Shown piece after piece: positions 23,501 through 35,560 of a DNA stretch of 59,628 nt. The position numbers and the translations under genes were made by a program. This DNA comes from Oopsacas minuta (lineage: Eukaryota; Porifera; Hexactinellida; Lyssacinosida; Leucopsacidae): the NCBI GenBank assembly GCA_024704765.1, contig JAKMXF010000345.1, forward strand, positions 204,397 through 264,024, written 5' to 3'. The notes below the pieces were generated by a model, which was not told the DNA's origin, ran no database searches, and saw nothing but the letters and a program-made list of their open reading frames with translations. Each line of letters opens with the position of its first letter. Position 1 is the first letter of the stretch.

Positions 23501-26500
23501 CCCGCCAGAGATCTACACACGATCCAGATTCGCAGTAAAAAATATCAAATAGTTCCGACCACTGGGAGAAGTATAAGAATTGTAAGGTATACTTTCCCTT
23601 TGAATAGATAGGTATAGAAATATTCGCAAGGAATTAAAATAGAAAACTGATACCGAGAATCCAAAAAGAATCTTTGAGATATTTCCGTAGTGGTGTGAAA
23701 TCATTGAAATATATCGTCAAAACAATATATTTTCATATAAACGAAGATAGGAATGTATATGACAGTTATCAAATACTTACCAAGGTAGGAACATTGTTCA
23801 TTCTTTGTTTACGCAAGTTCTTAACAACATTGAAGATGTTAATTGATTTTCTTATGTTAAGTTCTCTGATAGAATTCAACACTGTCATTATGATGCCAGT
23901 CTTAGAGATACCATCTTCACAATGTATAATAATAGGAACATTATTGGAGTCTTGTTTCTGTTTCATAATTCTGTTCAGAAGGGCGATAGCACACACTACA
24001 TCATTCACTGTACCATCTTCATTCCATATTGGAGATATACACTGAGTGAATGAGTGTTCCTTTCCTGCTAAAGTATTCTTCAAACATATTTCCTGTTTCA
24101 CAAATGCATTCTTTTCAGTCGAATTTATCAAAGTAGAAACAAAAGGTCCACAATTGATAGGTTCATCCTTCTTAGGCCAGTAACAGACACGATTAGATAT
24201 TCCACTGAGTATCTTAGCTTTCTCCTTTCTTGTAGTCAGCATTATCACCATACTAGCTTCTGTTTGATAGATCATTTGTAGGAAATCTAGATGTGTCTCT
24301 TTAGTTGGATTGATGGTAGCAATGAATCGATAACTTTCTAACCAACTAGCATTGATAAAATTACAGTCAAAGTGTGTAGAATCTAATACAACCCTGTTTT
24401 CATCAAATGGTAGAATGTTTTTAATTGGATTCTTTTGAAAATTTTCCTCTTTCAATGCCTCTCTACTTTCTGGTACAACAGCCTTCTTAGATTCTTCATT
24501 TAACTTTTCAAATTCCACAGAAAATAATGAATCATTTCCTATTCCAGATTCTACATACTGTCCATACATTGTAGGAAATTCTGTTATTGGTATGAATTTT
24601 GCTATGAATCTTTCTTCCTTTACCGAACTAATGGATGGGTAGTTTTCATAAGATAGCTCTTCCTTCATTTCTAAATAGCCACTTTTCTCTTTTTTTGTTG
24701 CATTTTGGTTTGGAATATTTTCACGTTGAATATTTGACAAATTAGCATAACTTCGTTCATTGGGATTAGTGGGTGCGTCTAGAGTAGTTAATGATGTCTC
24801 ATCTACCGTCATATACTCAGGATTTGTATTTACAGATGAGAGATCTATGCACTCTTTAGGTTGTGGATTGATTTCCGATAAATTTGCATAACCAAGATTA
24901 CTTTCATTACCTGTTATATAGGATTTGGAGGGTTTAGGACGTTTAGATACTTTTGCCTTTGTTGGTCTTCTTCTCTTTACGTGTAGAAAGATGAATATTG
25001 GAACTAGAATACTTGTAGCTACAATTATACATGTGATCGATAATAGCACAATGATTATTATCGGTAGTAATGCACTGTTTGCTGCTGCTTCTGTTAGAGT
25101 TTGTATAGAAATATGTACTGTGGTATATTCTACGCCAGAACTTGTAGAACGAACCAATGAGAAAGTCTCTTTAAAGTTAGAAGGTATTTCAGATATGCTA
25201 TATGTAGATGCAATGATTGTATCTTTTTCATTTGATATCATCCATACACATTCAGGTAGAGTGCAGGTTAACGTAATATCTTTGGTTCCTTGATGTATAC
25301 TGATTACTTGTGGAGATGGAAATAATTCATTACTAATATCACTTGTGGTAAAGGTGTACCCTTCATAACTGATTGTTACTTCTACTGTATCTGTAAATAT
25401 ATGATAGATAATTTAATGATTTAATATATAATATCAACAAACCTTTGATTGCTAGCTGGAGATTTCCTAGAGAAGTGACTGGACTCATCCTATAGAACGA
25501 AGTTATTGTATGTAAACCTGCTCCCACATTAGAGAATACTGCAATTAATAACACTGGATTTGGGTACTCAATACTGTATTCCATATTTTCCCCATCGTTT
25601 ACAGTGTCTGTTGTCCAACGTATTTTAGTATCTGGAATTTCTGTGTTTGAATAGTAGAGTCTATCAATAATAGAACCAACAGTATAGTTCACTTGTAAAG
25701 GAATGTTAAAGTTGGTTATTTCTTCTAGAAAAACACACACAGTAAATATGGATCGCATATTGGTATATTCCCTGTGTAGAATGCGAAGATATTACTATTA
25801 AATCGCTATTACCTATTCCATCAATTGTTACAGTAATATTGATCTGTATTGCACAGACTTCTAGCCCATCCCAGTTGGTAATATATAACTTATATACGCC
25901 ATTATTCTGTGATGTGAAAGTTGAAATTGCTAGAGTAAAGAATTGATAGCTTCCATCAGGTAGCATCCATCTACCCTCAATGTTATTTGAAATAGAAATG
26001 TTCTTGATACCAATAGGAATTTCTATATTATTCATGACCGGGTAAACTGATGAAACTTTTCCAATAATGAGATCACCATATTGGAGGATTATTTGTGGTA
26101 CTAGAGGAAATAATGTGAGGATAATTGGATAACAATATTACTTTACGTAGTAAGACTACCTCTATAATTAATTTTGTTTTTGATATTTCTTCTCCATCTC
26201 TCGAACAATTGATGCTATAGTAACCGATTGACTTATCACCAATCATTTTGTATATGTTGATTGGATTGGGAAGAGTATCACTACCCTCTACAGACCATAT
26301 TAACAGAGACAGGTTACCACTATCCATCGGATCGCATAGCAGTAATACATTCTGTCTGTCTACTCCTACTGTATAGTTGTATGTAGTTTCAGATACAGCA
26401 ACTAGATGGGAGATTAGAGTGATAAATGAGTTAGGCTAATCAAAGAGTGCCAAACATGCTGACCTGTTGTTAAGGATGGATTGTATAACCCAATCGTATA

Positions 26501-29500
26501 AGTTAATGAATTGGCTTGACACTGATAATATCCTTGTTGGGTAATATCAGCTGCTAGTCAGCTCCATCCAGCTTCCATATTCTCATAGGTTGCTAGTAGT
26601 GTTTGACTAGGTGATAGATCTGAATTCTCTGAAAATATCCATATAATTTCAGTTTCCTCTTCTCCTCCATAAACTAATGTACGTGAAGTGAACAAGAATG
26701 TGTTTTCACTAATTGTTTTAAAGTATAATCCCTCGTTAATTAGATGCCCAAATCCTCCTACTAAAGCATGAAATAGATATATTCACATAATCAAATACAG
26801 TGGAGTTCGCTTACTAGCAAGTCGAATTTTGCACAAGAAAACTTGCTAATAGGCGCACTTGCTAATAGAGCAACTCAATCAATTTGATAAATACTATTGT
26901 TGTATCTACACGTACATACGTGTATGAGATAATATAATACGTAAAAGCAACCACAATTTCCTCTAAATTGAAGAATGTAAATTAGGTTTACTACTATATT
27001 ACAGAATAATTTCATTATAACAAGTTCTTGTTAGTAAACGAACTAAAGGTTCCTTTATTAAGTTATTAGCAAGTCGTGTTTTTGAGAAAACTTGCTTATA
27101 GGGCGAGCTTGCTAATAAGTGAACATAATTAATGCAATTTGGGGCCATTGTGAACCTTAAAACAAACTTGCTATTAGGCGAATCTTGCTAATAAGGCTAT
27201 TGCTAATAGACGAACACTACTGAAGCTAATATGTATGTGGATGAATAATATACTGACCTGATGTTACATTTGAAGGTCTTTTGCATAGAAAAGCATATCT
27301 CGTCATTTTACAGCCCAGGGTGCCCCAACTACCCTCTTCAGCATTGATGATTTCAACACAATCTTCATCACTGACAGATGGTGCACTTCCTGTCCAGTTC
27401 ATATGATTATATACTAAACCATCAGTCCAGGTATAAGATCCATCTCCATCTCTATCATTCAATCCTATCCAGCAATTACTCACTGTATCAGGGATAGTAG
27501 TGTATAAGTAGTTATTCTCTCTCTCTGTAGTAATACTAGTCAAGTCACCACCCCATACAGCACAACTAGATTGAGCATCTAACCAGTTGATTCCAGTACT
27601 TACTTTAAATAATCGATAGCAAAATCCATTATAGATCAGATCACATCCTTGTGAGTTACCTATCAAATATGGAAAATATCTTGAGTTTGGTGGGTTGAAA
27701 GAACAGAATTACATTTGACATATATTTCTCACATTCTTGCATATAATTAATAGTTTCATTGATAATAATCTATTATTTGGTTGTCACAAAATCACAGTAA
27801 TGTAATGAAGTGAAACGAATTGCCATATAACGAAATCGGTATTTCCGATCACTTACCTGATTGACTGCAGAAATAACAACTTCTACGGGTTTGACAACCT
27901 CGATTAATCCAACCTGTTGATAATACTCCTGCGCGCTCCTGTATCTGAATCTAACACAGTCCCATGGAGCATTTGAATCTCCGGGATTTATTCCAATAAG
28001 TGAATCGAAGTTCCTATAAGTACTTGCACTACCATCTATCCATACAAATGCGCTAGCATCAGTACCAGCTTCTACATCTATATCATTTAGACCTATAAAA
28101 CATGAAAAAGCATTATCTAAATCTGTTATGCTATAGAACAATAAGCTATCCTCTTCTGCTGACTTGATTGTAGCAAGATTTCCTCCCCAGTTGATGCAAT
28201 AGAGTTGTGCAGTTATCCAGTTTATGACTGGAGAAATTGTAAAATATCCAAAAGTGTTATCATCTAATATAAATTCTTCTTCTGGGTTCCTTTCTAACAA
28301 ACAAGATTATTATTATATTCATCATCAAATTTTGATATCCACGAGTGTAAAATTAATTACATATATCATGTACTATTACCTGTAATAGCTGGTGAAGATG
28401 AAAGAGTAATTTGTATAGCACACACATCAACTCCATCCCAGTTGTTAATATAGAATTCGTATAGCCCAGCATTTCCTTCCATGAAATTATCAATTGATAT
28501 ATTAGATCGAGTGGGGTTTGCAAGCCCTAGAACAGTCCATTTTCCAACAATATTGGTAGAGAGAGTAATATCTTGTGTTGATAATGGGATAGCAAGCTCA
28601 TTCATAGCTGGACAGACAGCTGTGAATTTACTAGCACTGATGCTACCAATGTGAATTGTTAATTCTGGAACTAAATAAACACAATATTCATATAGATATA
28701 GTGGAACCTACAATGTAACACATGCAAATGGAGACTAATACGATCTTTCCGCATCATGTAACCGTTACTAATATGTTCCCCTGTACACTACATATCAGAT
28801 AATGAAACAATAATTATTGAATAAATAGTTACCTTGCAAGCTGATAAAGTTTGAATATATTATACTTGAATCTCTGACACAATTTATTCCAGTAGATTGT
28901 TCTGGTAAAGTATTCCTCTCATTGTATATGTTGATAGGATTCAGGAAATCTCCACTACCTGTTAGAGACCACTTCAGCATACTTAAATCATCACTGACAA
29001 CAGGATCGCATAACAGTAATACATCCTCTCTATCTACTCCTACTATATATACATATGGAGTACCTTCTGTTGCAACTAAATGGAAGAATGGAATTTCAAT
29101 AGATTAATAAGTGGGGTAAGAACAGGTTTCTGCGCGGGCCGCATTCTAATTCCAAATTTTATGCGGGCCGTATTGACCTACGACTACGTTCCATGTCCTA
29201 ATTTATTAGAGAAACTCTACTAGCGAATTGAAAAATAAAACAATAATTATGCATAATAATTAACAAATAGTATTCAAATTTTCCATGGGGACGGAATTTC
29301 CGAATACGTGAGAAGAGTAATACAGTGATCAAATAATTTGAGTACTCAAACAACTTAAGCCAGGCGGGCCGGTTCAAGATCACAAGCGGGTCGGATCCGG
29401 CCCGCGGGCCGTAGCTTGCCTACCCTGAATAATAATATATAGAAAATATCACACAAAGATATACTCACCGGTTGTTAATGAATTATCATATAAACCAATC

Positions 29501-32500
29501 GTATAAGTTACTGAACCGACTTGACACTGATAATATCCTTGTTTGGTAATATCAACTGCTAACCAGCTCCATCCAGTTTCCGCATTACTATATGTTGCTG
29601 TAAGTACTTCAATATCTGATAAATCTGAGTTTTCTGAAAAATTCCATATGATAACATTGCTCTCTTCTCCTCCAAAAGCTAATGTACGTGAAGTGAAAAA
29701 GAATTCGTTGTCGCTAATTGTCCCAAAGTCTAATCCTCCATTAGTAAGTTGTCCAAATCCCACAGCTAAAACATGATATGTATTAATATATTGTATCCAA
29801 TAGCTACTATTTATATGGAATTGTAGCATTCGCATTATACTGACCTGTTGTTACAGATGAAGGTCTCTTGCATAGAAAAGTATTTATCGTGATTTCGCAG
29901 CTTACAGTCTCCCAACTACCCTCTCCAGCTCTTATTATTTCAACACAATCTTCATTACTAAAAGATGGTTCACTCCCTGTCCAGTTTGTATGACTATATA
30001 CTGAACCATCAATCCAGGAATATATTCCATCTCCATCTCTATCATTCAATCCTATCCAGCAATTACTCACTGTATCAGGGATAATAGTGTATAAGTAATT
30101 ATTCTCTCTCTCTGTAGTAATACTAGTCAAGTCACCACCCCATATAGCACAACTAGATTGAGCATCTAACCAGTTGATTCCAGTACTCACTTCAAATAAT
30201 CGATAGCAAGATCCATTATAGATCAGATCACATCCTTGTGAGTTACCTATCGAATTAAGTAACTAGATTGAATAAAAGTATTTTCAACAGTTTAGTAAAT
30301 TGAAAGAACAAAATACATTATATTATATTTTCACAGTTCAGTGTTTTCCTTCTTATTTGTATTATTTTAGTGTGACCATTGTCCAGGATTTTATACATCA
30401 AATACAGGATTCTCGAGATCATTATTTTGATTAGTCGGATGTGAAATTATGTGATTAGAAATCAACTCCCTGAGATATCGAATTTTACCCACAATATACT
30501 ATTGCTACACATAATACATCATAACTCATTTTAGAACCTGCATGCACTAATATATATTCTTGCTATCACATAGCTATGTCTCTAACTTTTCTGAAAAATA
30601 CACATCAATTCTTAAACTGGTTACCAATACCAGCGGCAGCTTTGCAATGTTCAATGAGGTCTCACGCTATTTCTATTACAAAATTGAACATCCATGTATA
30701 TTTTTATATAAATGCTTGTCAAATAATCATAAATATATTGTACAGGATCTTGTCAAGGACTTTGAAACTTATCTCCAGGAAAATTCCAGGAATTTGAATG
30801 TATGATGCTCCAATATACTGGGATTAGACCTAAATATGCTGGCCAACGGAAATGTAGTTTTGAGGCTTATTTTTACTACACTCATTTACCTACTTTGTTG
30901 CAGAAGTAACAAGACCTAGTAAGTTCACAACGTCTATTAATCCAGCCGGTTGATAATACTCCTGCTAGATTGTTATATCTGAATCTAACACAATCACAAT
31001 TAGGAAATTTATCTGAGGGACTTGGTATACCAGGATTTGGATCGAAGTTCCTATAAGTACTGTTACTACCATCTACCCATTTAAATTCACTAGCATTCGT
31101 ATCAGCCTCTACATCTATATCATTTAGACCTATATAACATGAAATATAGTCTGTATCAGGTCCTTGTGTACTATAAAACAATAAGTTGTCTTCTTCTGCT
31201 GACTTGATTGTAGCAAGATTTCCTCCCCAGTTATTGCATTCTACTTCAGCATCTGGCCAATTTATTGGGCTCACTATGAAGTATCCAAAGATCGTATCGT
31301 CATATATTAGAGAAATATTTGGAGTTGTTGCTTGAGCTAAAGAGAGAGATTTAGTACAGTAGTTTGAAATTGACCAACAGTTTGTGACATATACCTACAA
31401 TTTTTCTGATTTTTTCGGGACATCTCCCTATTTTCTCTAATCAGGTTGGCAATACTCGTATTGATATATCCATAGCCTACTAAATATAAGGCCTAACAGT
31501 AAAAGTACTAGGGATGCAGGAGTAGCTGCAAGTATTTATATACATGGTTTCTTTTGTATAGAAAAGGTGCATCTTGGCACTAATAAATGTAATGTACATT
31601 TGTAGAACATCAAATTTTACACCAATAAATGCTAAAACTTTCAGGAATGCGTCAAAATATGTGTCTAGTAAGCATTTATTTAGCAAAATATGTCATTCTT
31701 TGATGACTTGTAGAACGTTAAATATTGCTTATACCAACTCAAAGTGAACTAATGAATGATTTATAGATACTTATATAAAAAATGTCAAAAAATTGTCATT
31801 CAAAAGTTGCCTCGTTGTTGAGTTACGGTAAAGACCATGGATGACAGTCTTTTAGGCATATTCAATGGGGGACCGTCGTTAGTCCTACTCTACATGTAAG
31901 CGTTAGTCCCAATTCTGATTTGTAGGTGTTAGTCCTACCTATAAAATAGCTATTTTATCTTTTTCATGAGTAGATGTTAGTCGTACTCTAAATACTGGCA
32001 ATAGTCCTACTCTTTTCAGGAGTAGACGTTACTAGCATTAGTCTTTGTTTCACAGTTATGGCAACCAAGAATATGAGCAGTTATTTTTCCACTAATTGGA
32101 TGCCAGTGATTGATTTTCATGGCATTAGCATTGGATCTTGGACCTGAGAGTTTGTTGGGAGTTTCCCTGACGTCCCTACGTGTTACCAAGTGCCTATATA
32201 ACTCACCAAGGTGATTGAATTGGAATTAACTTGGATTATCTAACTTAATTGCATTAGCTGAGAATATGAGCATTATAACATTAGCTATCAAATGTTCAAG
32301 AATGACATATTTTACTAAATTATTACATATTTTGACACATTACTGAAAATTTTTAGCATTTCTTGGTGTAAAATTTGATGTCCTACAAAAATGTAATACA
32401 TTTATTCAGGCAAAATGCATTTTTCTGCAATAATGAAACCCTGTGTATAAATTCTTTAGGCTAATACTGCATCCCTGGTGCCAAAACTTCCAGTTACGGT

Positions 32501-34032
32501 TAGCCCTCATGTTTAGAAGGCTATGATATATCATATATGTTTAGGGTATATGCATTTCTGGGACCGTCACGACTCGTAAATTAGGTACGCTAACTAATAA
32601 AAGTATTAATTATCTATATTATCAAAACTTAATTATTATACATGTATGTTTGTTTGTTTGTCCACTTTGTATTATAATAATATGGGATGAAGACCTGCGT
32701 AGATAATATTGGGAATAATATATCCTCCAGTTGACGATATTGGAAAGTAAACAATTACATTGGGGTAATCGAGTATGCCAAATCAGAATTTCACACTTAC
32801 GAATTAACCATATGCAAATTTATTCGTTGTTTTTATGAATACAAAGTAAACAAATGCTTGAAATATTCATTTATTAATTCAATTTTTAAATTTATACTTT
32901 ACCAACATCGAGGCACGAAGTGCCGAGTCGCGAGCAAGCGAAGCGGCTAGTATTAAAATGTAACCACAACTTGATAAAATACATTAGCATTATTTCGAAC
33001 TATGGATAAGAATAATTGAATTACAAAACGATCTAAACTTGAGTCAAATTTTGATTATCAACTACTGTGGGATATATCATAGTTGCAGGGACGTCGCCAC
33101 GGGGGGCAATCCCCCTGGTAAACCCTTGCCCCCCTTTGGAATTTCTTTTCCCCCCCTAGATGAAAATCGTGGCGGCGTCCCTGCATTATCCCTGGAGTTT
33201 GACCTATGATCCTGTGGAAAAATTGCTAAATCCAGGGAATATATGGGAAATTTCGGGCTTTTGTCCTGATAAATGAGGGAAAAATCATATAATTAGCATA
33301 GAAAATCCAGGGATTTCTCGGATAATATCCAGAAAAACAGTACAAGAGCTGGTAAATATTGTATATATCAATTCTATGTAACAGGGAGGACGATGTAGCT
33401 TATTATCCAAATATATTCGAGATAATACTATGGGCAACATCATAAAACCCACAAAATGTCTAACTTAGTCAAGAGGATGATAAAATTTGTAAAATTCCAT
33501 GAAAAATCTTAATTTTAAGCTCTTTTTATAAGGTCATCTTCCCTGAATACTTCTAAAAGTTTAACTTTGCAAGATGAGTAAAAAACATGTGGTGTCTGCA
33601 AGTCCATGTACAAAGAAGAATTGGTATATAATTCTGCAAATCATTCATCATGAAATTACCGCGAAATTTATCAAGCCATTGTGTGAAATAGTAATGATGA
33701 TGAATCGAAAATAGTACATACCCATTAGTAGCGTAAGATGGAGTGTGCATTAGTTAATTCCTGACACCTAACATATATTTAGTTTCTCTATGAATTGAAC
33801 AAGGTTTAGAAGTCTGTATTAGCTATTGCAAGGTGATAGATCGAATGCTTGCCAGGTCGAGTCGAGTTTCGTACTCGATCGATCGGATCGGGTTATGGAA
33901 AATGGTGACAGGTTCTATCTCCCATAACATCTATTTCTGGTCTAGAATACATTTGTAATACTTACCTGATTTAGTCAGAATTATTGTAGCAATTATCAGA
34001 AAGAATAATACAACTTTACAATAGAATTCCAT
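20531..34032 (-). CDS. Receptor gene C: signal peptide, 2 x (CTLD-CTLD-Ig-Ig-Ig), Ig x2, transmembrane helix, tyrosine-motif tail, pseudophosphatase domain; carries two lesions
   Basis: Seen: exons 33966-34032 (signal peptide); 30890-31336, 29845-30246, 29469-29765, 28833-29075, 28380-28670; 27857-28293, 27258-27659, 26464-26760, 26147-26401, 25813-26100; 25443-25724; 23781-25390. The last ends in phase 0 at TTG|GTAAGT. A candidate final exon at 20531-20563 (NEYYCDIAIL, stop) fits the helix that ends PTP domains and makes the total 5,351 nt, one short of a multiple of 3. The missing base is in exon 27857-28293 (frameshift near 27927-27940), and exon 26464-26760 has a TGG-to-TGA stop at 26558-26560. 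Both damaged exons could be skipped without changing frame. The PTP-like domain has HCEDGISKTG (lysine for arginine) and no WPD, so it is predicted inactive. It lacks the extra Ig exon that B has at 9318-9596. Whether C is a pseudogene, an assembly artefact or alternatively spliced cannot be told here. Confidence 0.75.
20709..20830 (-). pseudogene. Relic of the C-terminal part of a PTP domain
   Basis: Encodes LFNAIQESIGRNEVDIFQII followed by KKLRSERMNSIPEL, then a good donor TTG|GTGAGT. It aligns with the last helices of gene D domain 2 and ends at the same codon as exon 23781-25390 of gene C. Similarity stops abruptly upstream, where the signature loop should be. It is probably what remains of a deleted paralogue; an alternative last exon of gene C is less likely. 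Confidence 0.6.
21074..21689 (+). CDS. Gene E: small secreted or truncated receptor-like gene, signal peptide plus one Ig-like exon
   Basis: Seen on the plus strand, opposite to the whole cluster: exon 21074-21140 starts MRTDYLFILVIFVLQIL, a classical signal peptide, and ends phase 1 at CAAG|GTAATT. Exon 21426-21689 begins after TTTCTAG and ends ACAG|GTAAAT, 264 nt in phase 1-1. It encodes an Ig-like domain of the third-Ig type of the receptor blocks (ANITGIWQRPD, VGLYKFYAGD), without cysteines, as in that type. No further exon was found to the right up to about 23700. It may be a relic, a short secreted product, or have exons too diverged to recognise. It lies inside the last intron of gene C if that gene ends at 20531. 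Confidence 0.6.
21168..21270. repeat. Perfect 18-bp inverted repeat in intron 1 of gene E
   Basis: Arms 21168-21185 (tattgcttataagaacac) and 21253-21270 are exact reverse complements separated by 67 bp. This looks like a small foldback or miniature transposon; no clear target duplication was found. Confidence 0.6.
21690..23780. other. Stretch between gene E and the last long exon of gene C
   Basis: No coding exon recognised on either strand. Open frames such as 22646-23110 have no signal, domain or splice context. It is either the last intron of gene C or intergenic DNA. Positions 21740-21765 contain a fragment resembling the end of the element at 26798-27222. Confidence 0.4.
23781..25390 (-). 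other. Membrane-proximal Ig, transmembrane, tyrosine-motif tail and pseudophosphatase exon of gene C
   Basis: Ig-like part, helix IIIIVLLSITCIIVATSILV, stop-transfer VKRRRP, then LGYANL (fits ITIM and YxN), KECIDL (tyrosine of the gene B motif replaced by cysteine), PEYMTV, RSYANL and SGYLEM (YxxM). A single PTP-like domain follows: YINAS-like FINAS, IWNED where WPD should be, and HCEDGISKTG at about 23900-23935. Loss of the WPD aspartate and signature arginine predicts no catalysis. Confidence 0.85.
25813..28293 (-). repeat. Gene C ectodomain block 2 (CTLD-CTLD-Ig-Ig-Ig), damaged
   Basis: Exons 27857-28293 (CTLD type 1, 437 nt, frameshifted after VRFRYRS), 27258-27659 (CTLD type 2), 26464-26760 (Ig, stop codon at 26558-26560), 26147-26401 (Ig) and 25813-26100 (Ig). 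The intron between the second CTLD and the first Ig holds a transposon-like repeat (26798-27222). Confidence 0.75.
26798..27222. mobile_element. Transposon-like element with degenerate terminal inverted repeats in gene C
   Basis: Starts CAGTGGAGTTCGCTTACTAGCAAG just after TA and ends with the degenerate complement (agacgaacactactg). Internal copies of 'cttgctaatag' in both orientations occur around 26850, 27090, 27170 and 27195. The CAGTGG end and TA flank resemble pogo/mariner-like non-autonomous elements. Confidence 0.5.
29128..29430. mobile_element. Possible hAT-like element with gggccg-rich ends in gene C intron
   Basis: GC-rich 'gcgggccg' motifs at 29137, 29161, 29364 and 29400 form imperfect inverted ends (left caggtttctgcgcgggccg; right ends ggcccgcgggccgtagcttg..ccctg). 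No target duplication was found, so the class is uncertain. Confidence 0.35.
30247..30889. repeat. Duplicated intron segment, gene C copy
   Basis: Counterpart of 17656-18298, same orientation and exon context. It contains no open coding exon. Confidence 0.85.
31508..32478. mobile_element. Foldback element with ~200-bp inverted arms in gene C intron 1
   Basis: Arms of about 200 bp (31508-31720 and 32270-32478) are inverted copies sharing 'catcaaattttacaccaa' and 'gggatgcag'. The middle contains repeated 'gttagtcctac' units at 31870-32045. No open frame; non-autonomous. Confidence 0.65.
32780..32950. repeat. Dispersed repeat copy
   Basis: Shares 'tttatgaatacaaagtaaac' and the ending 'cgaggcacgaagtgcc..gcaagcgaagcg' with copies near 3431-3690, 41805-41960 (inverted), 43200-43420 and 59158-59235. 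Unidentified family, possibly SINE- or MITE-like. Confidence 0.45.
33086..33183. mobile_element. 98-bp MITE with CAGGGACG ends
   Basis: Terminal inverted repeats CAGGGACG(T/C)CGCCACG (left 33086, right complement ending 33183), 16 bp with one mismatch. hAT-like end sequence; the target duplication is not clear. Confidence 0.6.
33966..34032 (-). other. Signal-peptide exon of gene C
   Basis: Encodes 22 residues (MEFYCKVVLFFLIIATIILT..) and ends TCAG|GTAAGT in phase 1. An ATG seven codons upstream (34053) is also in frame; the inner one was chosen because it aligns with the start of gene A. The intron to the next exon is about 2.6 kb and contains a long foldback element. Confidence 0.75.

Positions 34033-35560
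<1,528 letters not shown>

Larger units (their letters stand above)
28380..31336 (-). repeat. Gene C ectodomain block 1 (CTLD-CTLD-Ig-Ig-Ig)
   Basis: Exons 30890-31336, 29845-30246 (CTLD) and 29469-29765, 28833-29075, 28380-28670 (Ig-like), all open and multiples of 3. Its CTLD2 carries NWTGSEPSFSNEDC, the copy closest to the EPN sugar-binding motif of classical C-type lectins. It corresponds to block 1 of gene B, introns included. Confidence 0.8.

Noticed and set aside
33840-33900. GC-rich 'cgagtcgag..gatcgatcgg' stretch as a tRNA or regulatory RNA
   Set aside because: No A-box/B-box pair and no cloverleaf could be drawn; it is a short imperfect palindrome.
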